NCBI GenBank assembly: GCA_902616905.1
Contig: CACMUP010000002.1
Coordinates: 1 to 64,000, forward strand
Length of the DNA: 64,000 bases
Direction of reading: 5' to 3'
Source of the DNA: an uncultured Bacteroidota bacterium
Lineage (GTDB): Bacteria; Bacteroidota; Bacteroidia; Flavobacteriales; Flavobacteriaceae
In this document: positions 55,523 to 64,000 of the stretch, piece after piece
Layout: every line of letters starts with the position of its first letter
Position numbering within the stretch: the first letter of the stretch is position 1
Notes under the pieces: model-generated
Databases searched by the model: none
Told to the model about the DNA's origin: nothing
The model's input: only the letters and a program-made list of their open reading frames with translations
Made by a program: the position numbers and the translations under genes

Positions 55523-56533
55523 TCAGATTACTTGAAATCCTTTAACATAAGGATCTTCTGGATCTAAAATTAGTTTATTGTATCCAGTAATTCGAGCACT
55601 ACCTTGGATACTAGGAATAATACCTTGATATTTCCCAATATTTATCTCATTTTCAATTCTTCCAATAAAGGTGGATCCTATAATACTTTCGTGAACAAAC
55701 TTCTCCCCTTTTTTTAATTTCCCTTTTTTGTACCATTGTGCCATTCGTGCACATGTGCCTGTTCCACATGGAGAACGATCAATAGCTTTATCTCCGTAAA
55801 ATACGGCATTGCTTGCTGTTGAAAAATTTTTTGTAGGCTTTCCAGCCCAAAGGATATGACTACATCCATTTATCTTTTTATCCAGTGGATGAATAAAATT
55901 TTGATCTTTATTTATTTTTTCCCTTATTTCCCTGCTCCATTTGATTAGATCCGATGCAGTATATTTTGAAATACCTCTAAAATTGTCTTGAATATCAATT
56001 ATGGCATAAAAATTACCTCCGTAAGAAACATCAATTTTTAAAACCCCTAAATCCGAGCAGACTATTTCCAAATCTGAAGCAGCTAAAAATGCAGGTACAT
56101 TATTAAATTTTATTTCACTAATTTTTGTACCCTCTCGTTTGTAACTGCATATTACAAGTCCAGCAGGAGTCTCTACATTTAATATTCCTTTTTGTTTTGG
56201 AGAGATCAGATTTTCTTCTAATAAAATTGTTAATGTACCTATAAGTCCGTGGCCACACATAGGTAAACATCCACTTGTTTCTATAAATAAAACTGCAAGA
56301 TCATTCTCTTTGTTATCTGGCTCATAAAAAAATGAACCACTCATCATGTCATGTCCGTGGGGTTCAAACATTAATCCAGTTCGAATCCAATCGAATTCAT
56401 TTATAAAATGAAATCTTTTCTCGCCCATAGATGACCCCTTTAGCACTGGTTTAGGCCCTTTAACAAGACGTACCGGGTTGCCTTGTGTGTGGGCATCTAT
56501 ACAATCAAAAATTAATCTTTCTTTGGAATTCAT
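55523..56533 (-). CDS. 4-hydroxyproline 2-epimerase (proline racemase superfamily)
   Basis: Protein of 336 residues of the proline racemase fold. Both catalytic cysteines are present: the MCGHG motif near residue 93 and DRSPCGTGT near residue 255. Two Cys indicate a racemase/epimerase rather than a Thr-containing trans-3-hydroxyproline dehydratase. The N-terminal IDAHTQGNPVRLV is typical. It inverts the alpha carbon of trans-4-hydroxy-L-proline to cis-4-hydroxy-D-proline. Overlaps the aldehyde dehydrogenase by four bases. Confidence 0.9.
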   Translation of the reverse strand: MNSKERLIFDCIDAHTQGNPVRLVKGPKPVLKGSSMGEKRFHFINEFDWIRTGLMFEPHGHDMMSGSFFYEPDNKENDLAVLFIETSGCLPMCGHGLIGTLTILLEENLISPKQKGILNVETPAGLVICSYKREGTKISEIKFNNVPAFLAASDLEIVCSDLGVLKIDVSYGGNFYAIIDIQDNFRGISKYTASDLIKWSREIREKINKDQNFIHPLDKKINGCSHILWAGKPTKNFSTASNAVFYGDKAIDRSPCGTGTCARMAQWYKKGKLKKGEKFVHESIIGSTFIGRIENEINIGKYQGIIPSIQGSARITGYNKLILDPEDPYVKGFQVI

Positions 56534-58068
56534 ATTGCCTTTTTTGTCATTCGTCCATTAACTGACCTTTCTAAAGCTAGAGGATTTTCATCTTTTAAAG
56601 CGGACGGAAGTAAAACATTAGGACAATCTTGGAAAACAATTGGTCTTAGCCAACGGTATATTGAATCAGTACCTACTGAAGTAAAACGTCCATCAGTTGA
56701 AGCTGGATAAGGACCTCCATGTTGCATTGCTTTTGTAACGGCAACACCTGTAGGAACACCTTCAAAAAGTAATCTTCCTACTTTATTTTTAATCTGGTTT
56801 ACTAATTTTTTTAAACTAACATGGTCATTTTTATGTGATAAAAGAGTCCCCGTCAATTGACCAGGGATAATTTTAGCCAGTTCATTCATTTGCTCTATCG
56901 AACTGCATTTTACAAATAGACTAAAAGGCCCAAAAACTTCATCTACAAGTTCTTTATTTTCTAGCAACACTGAAGCTGAAATTAACCCTAAAGCAGCAAT
57001 ATTTTCGGACTGTTTATAAATCTTTAAGCCCTCGATATTATTTAGATCTTCAATTTTTTTTAGATAATTACTCTCAATATTTAGGTGAACCATCGGAGGG
57101 AATTCCTTTTGTTTTAATTTTTGATTCACCTGTGCAACAATATCACTTTCATCTTTAGAATCGCAAAAAATTATTAGACCAGGATTAGTACAAAACTGAC
57201 CTGTGCCTAAAACAATTGATTGTGCTAATGTTTCTGAAATATTTTTGTCATTTTCTAATCTTTTTTCTGTAATAAAAATTGGATTTACACTTCCCATCTC
57301 GGCAAAAACGGGTATAGGTTCTTCCCGTTTTTGGGCCAGATCATATAATGCTTTTCCACCAATAAAACTTCCTGTAAATCCTACTCCTTTTAATGCTGAA
57401 TGATTTACAAGTTCACTACCAACATTATAAGACATTCCACCTAAGTGGGAAAATATTTCTAATGGTAAGCTGCAATATTTAATTGCATTTAAGATAGCTT
57501 CAGCAACAAGAGCACTTGTCCCTGCATGGAAAGGGTGAGCTTTTACTATAACTGGACATCCAGCTGCAAATGCAGAAATCGTATCTCCACCAGCAGTTGA
57601 AAAAGCAAGTGGGAAATTACTTGCCCCAAATACAGCAATTGGTCCTATGGGGAAAAGCATTTTTCTTAAATCTGGACCGTTTGTATTTATTATTGGATTG
57701 ATAAAAGATCCTAAAGCCAAAAGCTCGATAAATTCTTGAATTTGTCCTAAAGTCCTTTGAAATTCTCCCTCAGCACGAGTACTAGGAAGGGCTGATTCGA
57801 GCTGATAAATATTTAAAATCTCATCTTTTTTTAAGTTGAGCTGTTTTTGAATTGCTTTTAAAAACTCAATTCTCTCGGAAAAAGAAGTTTCAGAAAAAGA
57901 TTCAAAGACTGAACTGGCTTTCTTGACTGCTTGGTCGATTTGATCTTTTTTGGCCTCTTCGAATTCATTTGAAATAGACTTTTTCGTTTTTGGATTAACC
58001 GTTTGAAATGTTTTAGCTTTTGGATTTGTTTGCCAAACGCCTGCAACCAAGTTCTGAACTTTAATCAT
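56530..58068 (-). CDS. 2-oxoglutarate semialdehyde dehydrogenase (aldehyde dehydrogenase family)
   Basis: NAD(P)-dependent aldehyde dehydrogenase of 512 residues. The catalytic Cys is in GQFCTNPG and the general-base Glu in FAEMGSVNP. NAD-site residues follow the VFGASNFPLAFSTAGGDT strand. Sequence type and the operon partners point to the enzyme that converts 2-oxoglutarate semialdehyde to 2-oxoglutarate, last step of hydroxyproline breakdown. It overlaps both neighbours by four bases. Confidence 0.9.
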   Translation of the reverse strand: MIKVQNLVAGVWQTNPKAKTFQTVNPKTKKSISNEFEEAKKDQIDQAVKKASSVFESFSETSFSERIEFLKAIQKQLNLKKDEILNIYQLESALPSTRAEGEFQRTLGQIQEFIELLALGSFINPIINTNGPDLRKMLFPIGPIAVFGASNFPLAFSTAGGDTISAFAAGCPVIVKAHPFHAGTSALVAEAILNAIKYCSLPLEIFSHLGGMSYNVGSELVNHSALKGVGFTGSFIGGKALYDLAQKREEPIPVFAEMGSVNPIFITEKRLENDKNISETLAQSIVLGTGQFCTNPGLIIFCDSKDESDIVAQVNQKLKQKEFPPMVHLNIESNYLKKIEDLNNIEGLKIYKQSENIAALGLISASVLLENKELVDEVFGPFSLFVKCSSIEQMNELAKIIPGQLTGTLLSHKNDHVSLKKLVNQIKNKVGRLLFEGVPTGVAVTKAMQHGGPYPASTDGRFTSVGTDSIYRWLRPIVFQDCPNVLLPSALKDENPLALERSVNGRMTKKAI

Positions 58069-58985
58069 AAGTACTTTTTGTAATCTAAATTTTTAGGTCT
58101 TTTTGCAAGGCCTTTTTTAATAATCTTGTTCACCCTTTCAAGCTCTTCTCCTTTAAGAGGAAGTCTAGGGGGTCTTACATGACCTGTTCCCATCCCTGTA
58201 GCTACTTCACACAATTTGATATTTTGAACTAGCTGAGGAGAAATATCTAGCTCTAATAAAGGTAAAAACCATCTAAAAATTGATCGTGCTTTATCTATTT
58301 CTCCTGTCTTACAATAGGTATATATTGCAACAGTTTCTTCAGGAAAGGCATCAACTAGTCCAGCAACCCATCCGCTAGCTCCCATAAGTAAAGTTTCCAT
58401 TGCAATTGTATCCACACCACATAAGATTTTAAAACGGTCTCCAAAGCGGTTAATCATTCTTGATACATTGGTAACATCACGAGTAGATTCTTTAACTGCA
58501 TTTATATTTTTAAATTTTTTCAAGTAAGAAAACATTTCAAGAGTTACTTTTATTTTATAATCAATAGGATTATTGTAGATCATTATAGGCAACGAGGTTG
58601 ACTTTGCAACCTCTGAAAAATATATTACTGTTTCCTGGTCAGTAGCTTTATATCGCATAGGGGGTAGTAACATCAATCCATCTGCTCCTTCAAATTCTGC
58701 TTGCTTAGCAAGATTCACGGCTTGTTCCGTGGACTGCTCTGCTATATTTAAAATCACAGGTATCTTACTTTTTGTCTCATTAAGTGTAACTGAGAGAAGT
58801 TTTTGCTTTTCTTGAATTTTAAGTGTGCTTGCTTCACCTAGAGTTCCACCTAAAATTACACCATGAATACCAGCATCTATTTGATGTCTAATGTTATTAG
58901 TATATGCATCCAAATCCAATTTACCATTACTGTCAAATTGTGTGGTTATTGCTGGCATCACACCTTCCCATTCAAATGGAATCAT
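58065..58985 (-). CDS. 1-pyrroline-4-hydroxy-2-carboxylate deaminase (DHDPS/NAL family)
   Basis: Class I aldolase-fold enzyme of 306 residues of the dihydrodipicolinate synthase/N-acetylneuraminate lyase family. Motifs: GGTLGEASTL (substrate loop), the YNNP motif, and the Schiff-base Lys in NAVKESTRDVTN. In a hydroxyproline operon this family deaminates pyrroline-4-hydroxy-2-carboxylate to 2-oxoglutarate semialdehyde. First gene of the operon, followed by the dehydrogenase with a four-base overlap. No regulator gene is adjacent. Confidence 0.88.
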   Translation of the reverse strand: MIPFEWEGVMPAITTQFDSNGKLDLDAYTNNIRHQIDAGIHGVILGGTLGEASTLKIQEKQKLLSVTLNETKSKIPVILNIAEQSTEQAVNLAKQAEFEGADGLMLLPPMRYKATDQETVIYFSEVAKSTSLPIMIYNNPIDYKIKVTLEMFSYLKKFKNINAVKESTRDVTNVSRMINRFGDRFKILCGVDTIAMETLLMGASGWVAGLVDAFPEETVAIYTYCKTGEIDKARSIFRWFLPLLELDISPQLVQNIKLCEVATGMGTGHVRPPRLPLKGEELERVNKIIKKGLAKRPKNLDYKKYL

Positions 58986-59575
58986 AATATATCTCTTAAA
59001 GCATTTTTATTCATCTAATATAACTTTTTAAAAAAAGTTTTCCTCTTTGAAATATAATCAACTTTAAATCAAGAGCTATATATTTTATATAAAATATAAT
59101 TGTAAAACTCAATTAGACCGAATCAGTGTCACTGAAATTCATTTTTACGTTTTTGAAATTAAATACATTAGAAACTAAAAGGGTATTCATTTATATAAAA
59201 AATAAAAATGAAGAAAAAAGCCAAAGAAAATTTAAATATATGTTTTTTAAACCCAAATCAGAAATTTGTATTACCCTCTTAATTAAAGGTAAAACCTTTT
59301 CATAATTCTATCATGAAAATTTTAATATAAATTACTTTTGGAAAAACCAGATCATAAAATGAAATAACGATTTTATATGTAAATTCAAAAACAACTAGTT
59401 TAAAGAATAAGTAATTGCCCGAAGTCCAATTATGATTTTTATTTCTTGCAACAGAGTAACTGAAATTAGCAGATCACATAAAGTGATGTGCTAAAGAGAT
59501 CGATAAAAATGTAGTTATTTGATTTTTAAGTTTATCCAATTCAAAATTCATTAGATTTATATAAATATTTCTAGT
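58986..59575. other. AT-rich gap with one strong dyad
   Basis: Between the hydroxyproline operon and the small membrane protein gene I see no convincing protein-coding frame. The one clear structure is an inverted repeat at 59468-59477 and 59483-59492 (10-bp arms, one mismatch, 5-nt loop), AGCAGATCAC / GTGATGTGCT. No T run follows on either strand, so it is not a terminator. It could be an operator or part of a small RNA. Confidence 0.4.
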
Positions 59576-59719
59576 ATGAAAAAGGTTTTTTCGGGTTTAG
59601 GTTTTTTGGTATTAATTGTATTAGGACTTATATACATAATTGAAGATAAAAAGAGAGGTCAAATTATTCCTGAACATTTATTAAATCTTTTTGAAGGATT
59701 GAAAAATTTAATTAGTTAA
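59576..59719 (+). CDS. 47-residue single-helix membrane protein
   Basis: ATG 59576 opens 47 codons ending in TAA at 59717-59719. The product has a basic start (MKKVF), one transmembrane helix (about 5-22, GLGFLVLIVLGLIYII), then a charged stretch EDKKRGQ and an amphipathic C-terminal helix PEHLLNLFEGLKNL. Helix properties and good codon structure suggest a real gene, not chance. It ends 20 bases before the GTG of the ABC gene, so the two probably share a transcript. Function not known; it may be an accessory subunit of the ABC transporter. Confidence 0.55.
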   Translation: MKKVFSGLGFLVLIVLGLIYIIEDKKRGQIIPEHLLNLFEGLKNLIS

Positions 59720-59738
59720 AAAGTCAGTTGTTATATTT

Positions 59739-61400
59739 GTGAATAAAGAATTTCTTGTTGAAGTAGTAAATGCTTCATTATATATTAAAAACCAATGCAT
59801 CTTAAATAATATTTCTTTTTATATAGGAAAAGAAGAAATTGTAGGAATTGTTGGCGAATCCGGAAGTGGAAAATCTTTAACAGCATTGAGTTTAATGGGT
59901 CTTCAGCCGAAAGATTCAAAATTAAAAGCAAAGAAATTTAGTTTAAATTGTCAAGATCTGAGAAAATTATCCTCTAAGGACTGGCAAAGTCTAAGAAGAT
60001 CATACATAGGTATGGTTTTTCAAGAACCACAGTCAAGTTTGAATCCAAGTCTAACTTGTGGAAAACAACTTCTTGAAGTGGTTAAAAATGACAACGAAAT
60101 TGACAGCACCAAAAAAAAACAACTAGTTAAAAAAGTACTTAATGAAGTTCAATTGTTTGATGATCGGAGAATAGCAAACTCATATCCTCACGAATTAAGT
60201 GGAGGACAAAAACAAAGAGTTATGATTGCAATGGCGTTACTTTGTAATCCTAAACTATTAATTGCAGATGAGCCAACTACAGCGCTTGATTTGACTGTTC
60301 AGAAGGAAATAATACATCTATTAAAAACACTTCAAGTAAAGTATAAAATGAGTATACTTTTCATATCTCACGATTTAAGTTTAGTGAAAAAATTAGCTGA
60401 TAGAGTGTTGGTAATGCACAATGGAAAAATTGTGGAATCAGGAGATACAAATAAAATTTTTAGAAATCCAAATCACAATTATACAAGAGGTTTAGTTTTT
60501 GCACGTCCTGATAATAAAATTCGCCTTGAAAGATTACCAACGGTTTTAGATTATCAATCAAATAATTTCAAACCAAAAATAATTACTCCAAGTAAGCGAA
60601 AAATTTTACATAAAAAACTTTACAGTCAAAACCCTCTTCTTGAAATAAAAAGAATTAGAAAAAATTATGTAAAAAAAAAATGGTTTGGTAAACCATCAAT
60701 TTTTGAAGCTTTAAAACCCATAAGTTTTTCACTATACCCTGGAGAGACTCTTGGAATTGTTGGTGAATCAGGATCAGGGAAATCAACTCTTGCAAAGACA
60801 TTAGTTTTTCTTGACTCTCCAGACTCTGGTGAATTAATTTGGTTAGGTAAAGTGGTAAATCCAAGAAATAAATTGCAAGTTAATAGCTTGAGGAAAAAAA
60901 TACAATTCATTTTTCAAGATCCATTCGCTGCACTTCATCCATACAAAACAGTTGGTTCTACTTTAGGTGAAGTTCTTCGGGTACACGAATCAAAAAACAA
61001 CAAAAAAAATAATTATAGAGTTAAAGAGTTGCTTGATCAAGTTGGTTTGTCTTTTAAATACGCAAATCGATATCCTCATGAACTTTCAGGAGGACAACGT
61101 CAAAGAATCGTTATTGCAAGAGCGTTAGCTGTTCAACCAGAAGTTTTAATTTGTGATGAGTCTGTAGCTGCATTAGATATTTCTGTTCAAGCACAAATTC
61201 TTAATCTTTTGAATGATCTTAAAAGCAATTTAAAATTAAGTTTTCTTTTTATCTCACATGATTTAGCTGTAGTAAAATATATGTCTGACAGGGTTATGGT
61301 TATGAAAGATGGAAAATTAATAGAAATTCAAGAGTCAGATGCTCTATACGAGAGCCCAAACAAAAAATATACTCAAAAATTAGTAAATTCAATACTCTAA
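59739..61400 (+). CDS. Fused double-ATPase ABC protein (DppD-DppF-like)
   Basis: Peptide/nickel-type ABC ATPases fused into one chain of 553 residues. First domain: Walker A GESGSGKS 39-46, signature LSGGQKQR 153-160, Walker B LLIADEPT. Second domain: Walker A 342-349, signature LSGGQRQR 449-456, Walker B LICDES. The oligopeptide-type C-terminal zinc-like tail is short. GTG start at 59739; no ATG is possible upstream in frame, and the next Met is after the first Walker A. No permease or substrate-binding gene is adjacent, so its transporter partners lie elsewhere. Confidence 0.92.
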   Translation: MNKEFLVEVVNASLYIKNQCILNNISFYIGKEEIVGIVGESGSGKSLTALSLMGLQPKDSKLKAKKFSLNCQDLRKLSSKDWQSLRRSYIGMVFQEPQSSLNPSLTCGKQLLEVVKNDNEIDSTKKKQLVKKVLNEVQLFDDRRIANSYPHELSGGQKQRVMIAMALLCNPKLLIADEPTTALDLTVQKEIIHLLKTLQVKYKMSILFISHDLSLVKKLADRVLVMHNGKIVESGDTNKIFRNPNHNYTRGLVFARPDNKIRLERLPTVLDYQSNNFKPKIITPSKRKILHKKLYSQNPLLEIKRIRKNYVKKKWFGKPSIFEALKPISFSLYPGETLGIVGESGSGKSTLAKTLVFLDSPDSGELIWLGKVVNPRNKLQVNSLRKKIQFIFQDPFAALHPYKTVGSTLGEVLRVHESKNNKKNNYRVKELLDQVGLSFKYANRYPHELSGGQRQRIVIARALAVQPEVLICDESVAALDISVQAQILNLLNDLKSNLKLSFLFISHDLAVVKYMSDRVMVMKDGKLIEIQESDALYESPNKKYTQKLVNSIL

Positions 61401-61448
61401 GTACTTAAATTTTATCCAAATTAAAGTTTGAAAATTCAATTTGCATTA

Positions 61449-62489
61449 CTAAGTAGAGGGATTGGGAATTTGTTCATGAATCAAGTTTATTTGATTTAAA
61501 ATTGATTCATCTAGTTTCATTGAAGCTGTATTTATATTTTCTTTAAGTTGAATAAGGTTAGTGGCTCCTATAATATTACTTGTGACAAAAGGCTGATCAT
61601 TTACAAAAGCTAACGATAGCTCAGTTAATGTATAACCATATTTTTTTGCCAGGTCATAATATTTTTCAACAGCATTATTACAGGAATTAGAGCTATAACG
61701 ATTGTAATGAGGAAAAAGTGTAAGCCTTGCGTTTTCTGGATTTTTACCATTCATGTATTTACCAGAAAGCACTCCAAAAGCTAGGGGAGAATAAGCGAGT
61801 AATCCAATATTTTCTCTGTGACAAATCTCTGCATTACCTATTTCAAATGTTCTGTTTAATAATGAATAAGGATTTTGTATAGTCTTAATTCTTGGCCTTA
61901 GGGCTTTTGATGAAGAATTTAAAAATTTCATGGTCCCCCAAGGGGTTTCATTAGATAAACCTAAATATCTAATATTACCTTTTGATACATGTACTTGAAA
62001 TGCATCTAAGACTTCATCAAAATTTTCTTCCCAATGATCTTCTTTTTTAAAAATATATCCTCTTTTCCCAAAAAAATTTGTTGATCTTTCTGGCCAGTGA
62101 ATTTGATATAAATCAATGTAATCTGTTTGTAATCTTTTTAAACTGTTCTCAATAGCATTGTCAATTGTTTCTTTTGAATATTTTTTATTTTCTCTAATAT
62201 GCTTAGTAAATGTAGCAGGACCAGCAATTTTCGATGCTAAGATAATTTTATTTCTGTTTTTATTTTTTTTAAACCAACTTCCAATAAATCTCTCAGTGTC
62301 ACCTTGTTCTTCTTTACGAGGTGGTATTGGATATAGCTCTGCTGTATCAAAAAAGTTAATCCCTTTTTCCAATGCATAATCCATTTGTTGATGACCTTCA
62401 CTTTCTGTATTTTGTCTTCCCCAAGTCATTGTTCCAAGACATATTTTACTAATTTCGATATCTGTTCCCGGTAATAAGTTATATTCCAT
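61449..62489 (-). CDS. Aldo/keto reductase, Tas-like
   Basis: NADPH-dependent oxidoreductase of 346 residues with the TIM-barrel fold. Catalytic residues: Asp/Tyr in FFDTAELYP, Lys in ILASK, His in IHWPER. The C-terminal NADPH-binding part reads IIGATNLIQLKENI. The presence of TMTWGRQNTE and LSNETPWG indicates the Tas/YajO-like subgroup. Substrate not known. Its ATG overlaps the stop of the OmpA gene by one base, so they are likely co-expressed. Confidence 0.9.
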   Translation of the reverse strand: MEYNLLPGTDIEISKICLGTMTWGRQNTESEGHQQMDYALEKGINFFDTAELYPIPPRKEEQGDTERFIGSWFKKNKNRNKIILASKIAGPATFTKHIRENKKYSKETIDNAIENSLKRLQTDYIDLYQIHWPERSTNFFGKRGYIFKKEDHWEENFDEVLDAFQVHVSKGNIRYLGLSNETPWGTMKFLNSSSKALRPRIKTIQNPYSLLNRTFEIGNAEICHRENIGLLAYSPLAFGVLSGKYMNGKNPENARLTLFPHYNRYSSNSCNNAVEKYYDLAKKYGYTLTELSLAFVNDQPFVTSNIIGATNLIQLKENINTASMKLDESILNQINLIHEQIPNPST

Positions 62490-63382
62490 CAGTACTTTTT
62501 TTCTAAAATTGTTGTTATTTTGTCTAAAGAAGGACTCAAAATTATTTCAATTCTTCTATTAACAGCTCTACCTTCAAATGTACTATTTGGTGCAATTGGT
62601 AAATATTCACTCCTCCCAGCAGCGGTAAGATTTTGAGGTAAAATTTGTTCGTTCTGTAAAAGAATTTCTACAACAGCTGTTGCTCTTTTTGTTGATAAAT
62701 CCCAATTAGACTTAATATAACCTTTGCTAGTTATAGGAACATTATCTGTGTGACCTTCAATTAGAATAGAAATATCTGGATTATCAACAAGTACATTTGC
62801 AAGTTGTTTTAATGCTAATACACCTTGCTTTTCTACATTCCACTTGCCTGATTTAAATAATAGTTTATTTTCCATTGACACATAGACTTTCCCACTTCGT
62901 TGCTCTACAGTTAAACCTTTACCTTTAAAATTTAATAAAGCGTCTGAAAGGGTTTCCTTGAGATCATTTAATGCTTGTCTTTGATCTTGTATCATTTTCT
63001 CTAGCTGATCAACTTTCACTGATCGATATTGAAGTTCAGTTTCTTTTATTGCAATTTTCTTAAGAAGGGCGTTATTTTTTTCAATACTTTGTTGAATTTT
63101 TAGATTACTATTTTCCTTTAGGAGATTAAACTCATCTTGGATTATTTTTATCTTTTTTAAACTAGCATTATAACTATCTCTTGAGTTCTGAAGATTTTCT
63201 CTAGTTTCAATTAGAAAATTATTTAGTTTATCCCAAGATTGCTGAAGCGAATCTTGTGACCCTAGAAGGTTGTTTCTTTCTATTTTCACTTTATTATAAC
63301 GTGATTCCAAGTCATTAAAAACTTTTGTAGAAACACAATTAGAAAAAATTATAAAGACAATAAATAAAATAAAATACCTCAT
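62489..63382 (-). CDS. OmpA-family lipoprotein with coiled coil
   Basis: Outer-membrane-anchored, peptidoglycan-binding protein of 297 residues. The signal ends FSNCVS, a lipobox-like site with Cys near residue 16. Residues about 20-150 are a long coiled coil. An OmpA domain follows with SILIEGHTDNVPI, NWDLSTKRATAVV, GRSEYLPI and the NRRIEIIL end. It links outer membrane and cell wall. It lies one base after xthA and overlaps the next gene by one base. Confidence 0.9.
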   Translation of the reverse strand: MRYFILFIVFIIFSNCVSTKVFNDLESRYNKVKIERNNLLGSQDSLQQSWDKLNNFLIETRENLQNSRDSYNASLKKIKIIQDEFNLLKENSNLKIQQSIEKNNALLKKIAIKETELQYRSVKVDQLEKMIQDQRQALNDLKETLSDALLNFKGKGLTVEQRSGKVYVSMENKLLFKSGKWNVEKQGVLALKQLANVLVDNPDISILIEGHTDNVPITSKGYIKSNWDLSTKRATAVVEILLQNEQILPQNLTAAGRSEYLPIAPNSTFEGRAVNRRIEIILSPSLDKITTILEKKY

Positions 63383-63383
63383 T

Positions 63384-64000
63384 TTATAGTTTTAATTCTA
63401 ATCCTACAGGACAATGATCAGAATGTTTAGCATCAGGAAGCATAAAGGACATATGAATTTTATTTTTTAGTGTTTGACTTACTAATGCATAGTCTATTCT
63501 CCAACCTTTATTATTGTTTCTAGCATTAGCTCTGTAACTCCACCAACTATAATTATTAGGTTCTGGATTAAATAATCTAAATGAATCTATGAAACCTGAA
63601 TTGATAAAATTATCTAACCAATATCTTTCCTCAGGTAAAAATCCAGAAACTGTTTTGTTGCGAATAGGATCGTGAATATCAATTTCTTTATGGCATATAT
63701 TGTAGTCTCCACATATTATAAGATTGGGAACCTCTGATTTTAATTTATTAATATAATCTTGAAATTCATCCATGAATTTAAACTTATACTCTAATCGGTT
63801 TTGATTTGTTCCAGATGGTAAATAGAGACTAATTACGGAGACTTTTTCAAAGTCAACTCTTAAAATTCGCCCTTCAAAATCCATATGCTCTATTCCACTT
63901 CCATATGTTATTTTATTTGGTGTTTTTTTTGTTAAAATAGCAACTCCACTATAGCCTTTTTTTTGAGCTGAAAACCAATAATGTTTATAACCCAGTTGAT
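63384..64000 (-). CDS. xthA: Exodeoxyribonuclease III, C-terminal part
   Basis: AP endonuclease/3' exonuclease of base-excision repair, cut by the right edge of the window. The frame stays open from 63384 to 64000, so the true start lies outside. Residues GVAIL and GRILRVDF on entry, then ICGDYNICHKEIDIHDP, the GWRIDYAL segment, and the active-site HSDHCPV near the end match the family. The apparent ATG at 63882-63884 is internal. Operon with the OmpA lipoprotein and aldo/keto reductase. Confidence 0.92.
   Translation of the reverse strand, partial: QLGYKHYWFSAQKKGYSGVAILTKKTPNKITYGSGIEHMDFEGRILRVDFEKVSVISLYLPSGTNQNRLEYKFKFMDEFQDYINKLKSEVPNLIICGDYNICHKEIDIHDPIRNKTVSGFLPEERYWLDNFINSGFIDSFRLFNPEPNNYSWWSYRANARNNNKGWRIDYALVSQTLKNKIHMSFMLPDAKHSDHCPVGLELKL

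Noticed and set aside
63384-63884. A separate gene starting at the ATG at 63884.
   Set aside because: The same frame continues upstream to the window edge with exonuclease III sequence, so this ATG is internal.
1-64000. CRISPR array, prophage, insertion sequence or defence island.
   Set aside because: No spaced direct repeats, transposase, integrase, restriction or toxin genes were seen.

Overview
The window looks like a chromosomal segment of a marine-type member of the Flavobacteriia (Bacteroidota). Bases are strongly AT-rich by eye. Gene families typical of the phylum include alternative complex III cytochromes, a carboxypeptidase-D-like TonB-dependent receptor, a DUF2723 membrane protein, fused or adapted heme genes and an HupE/UreJ protein. 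Promoter-like boxes fit the Bacteroidota form TAnnTTTG, and Shine-Dalgarno sequences are rare. The marine and family-level placement is inference. No CRISPR array, prophage, transposase or integrase is visible.

Layout. 0-1.7 kb: end of an alternative complex III (act) operon, reading left. 1.8-6.6 kb: a SPOR-domain gene facing the rimP-nusA-infB operon. 6.8-12.2 kb: a VWA/AAA-ATPase pair, a ferredoxin-NADP reductase, a PhzF isomerase and a secreted TIM-barrel protein. 12.2-15.1 kb: a GMC oxidoreductase between two loose regions that hold decayed reading frames, a GC-rich island and tRNA-Gln. 15.1-21.7 kb: DUF2723 protein, a thioredoxin-like protein without CXXC, a metallophosphoesterase and dGTPase. 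21.8-28.3 kb: a lipoprotein, a TonB receptor and a PiT-type phosphate transporter, a probable phosphate-linked outer-to-inner membrane uptake set. 28.3-33.1 kb: a YwqK-like protein, class Ia ribonucleotide reductase (nrdBA) and a DUF3109 protein.

33.1-38.6 kb holds two clear pseudogenes, marC and a PlsC-type acyltransferase, each broken by several frameshifts and stops. They flank intact CtpA protease, dCMP deaminase, HupE/UreJ, TerB-DnaJ and bacilliredoxin genes. 38.6-54.3 kb is dominated by heme synthesis. On the minus strand lie a NtrY-like kinase, hemJ, a large BNR/VPS10-type secreted protein, a MATE exporter, hemH and an AraC regulator. Divergently, on the plus strand, lie hemA-hemC-hemD-hemE-hemF, an antiporter and hemB. 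Only hemL of the C5 pathway is not in the window. A perfect 9-bp dyad sits between araC and hemA.

54.3-59.0 kb is a compact four-gene operon for catabolism of trans-4-hydroxy-L-proline: epimerase, D-hydroxyproline oxidoreductase, deaminase and 2-oxoglutarate semialdehyde dehydrogenase. 59.0-64.0 kb has a 750-bp loose region with a 47-residue membrane protein, a fused double-ATPase ABC protein, an aldo/keto reductase, an OmpA lipoprotein and the end of xthA. I did not find a clearly new system. The best leads are the phosphate-linked receptor locus, the araC-hemH-MATE operon with its shared dyad, and the decayed-gene islands.
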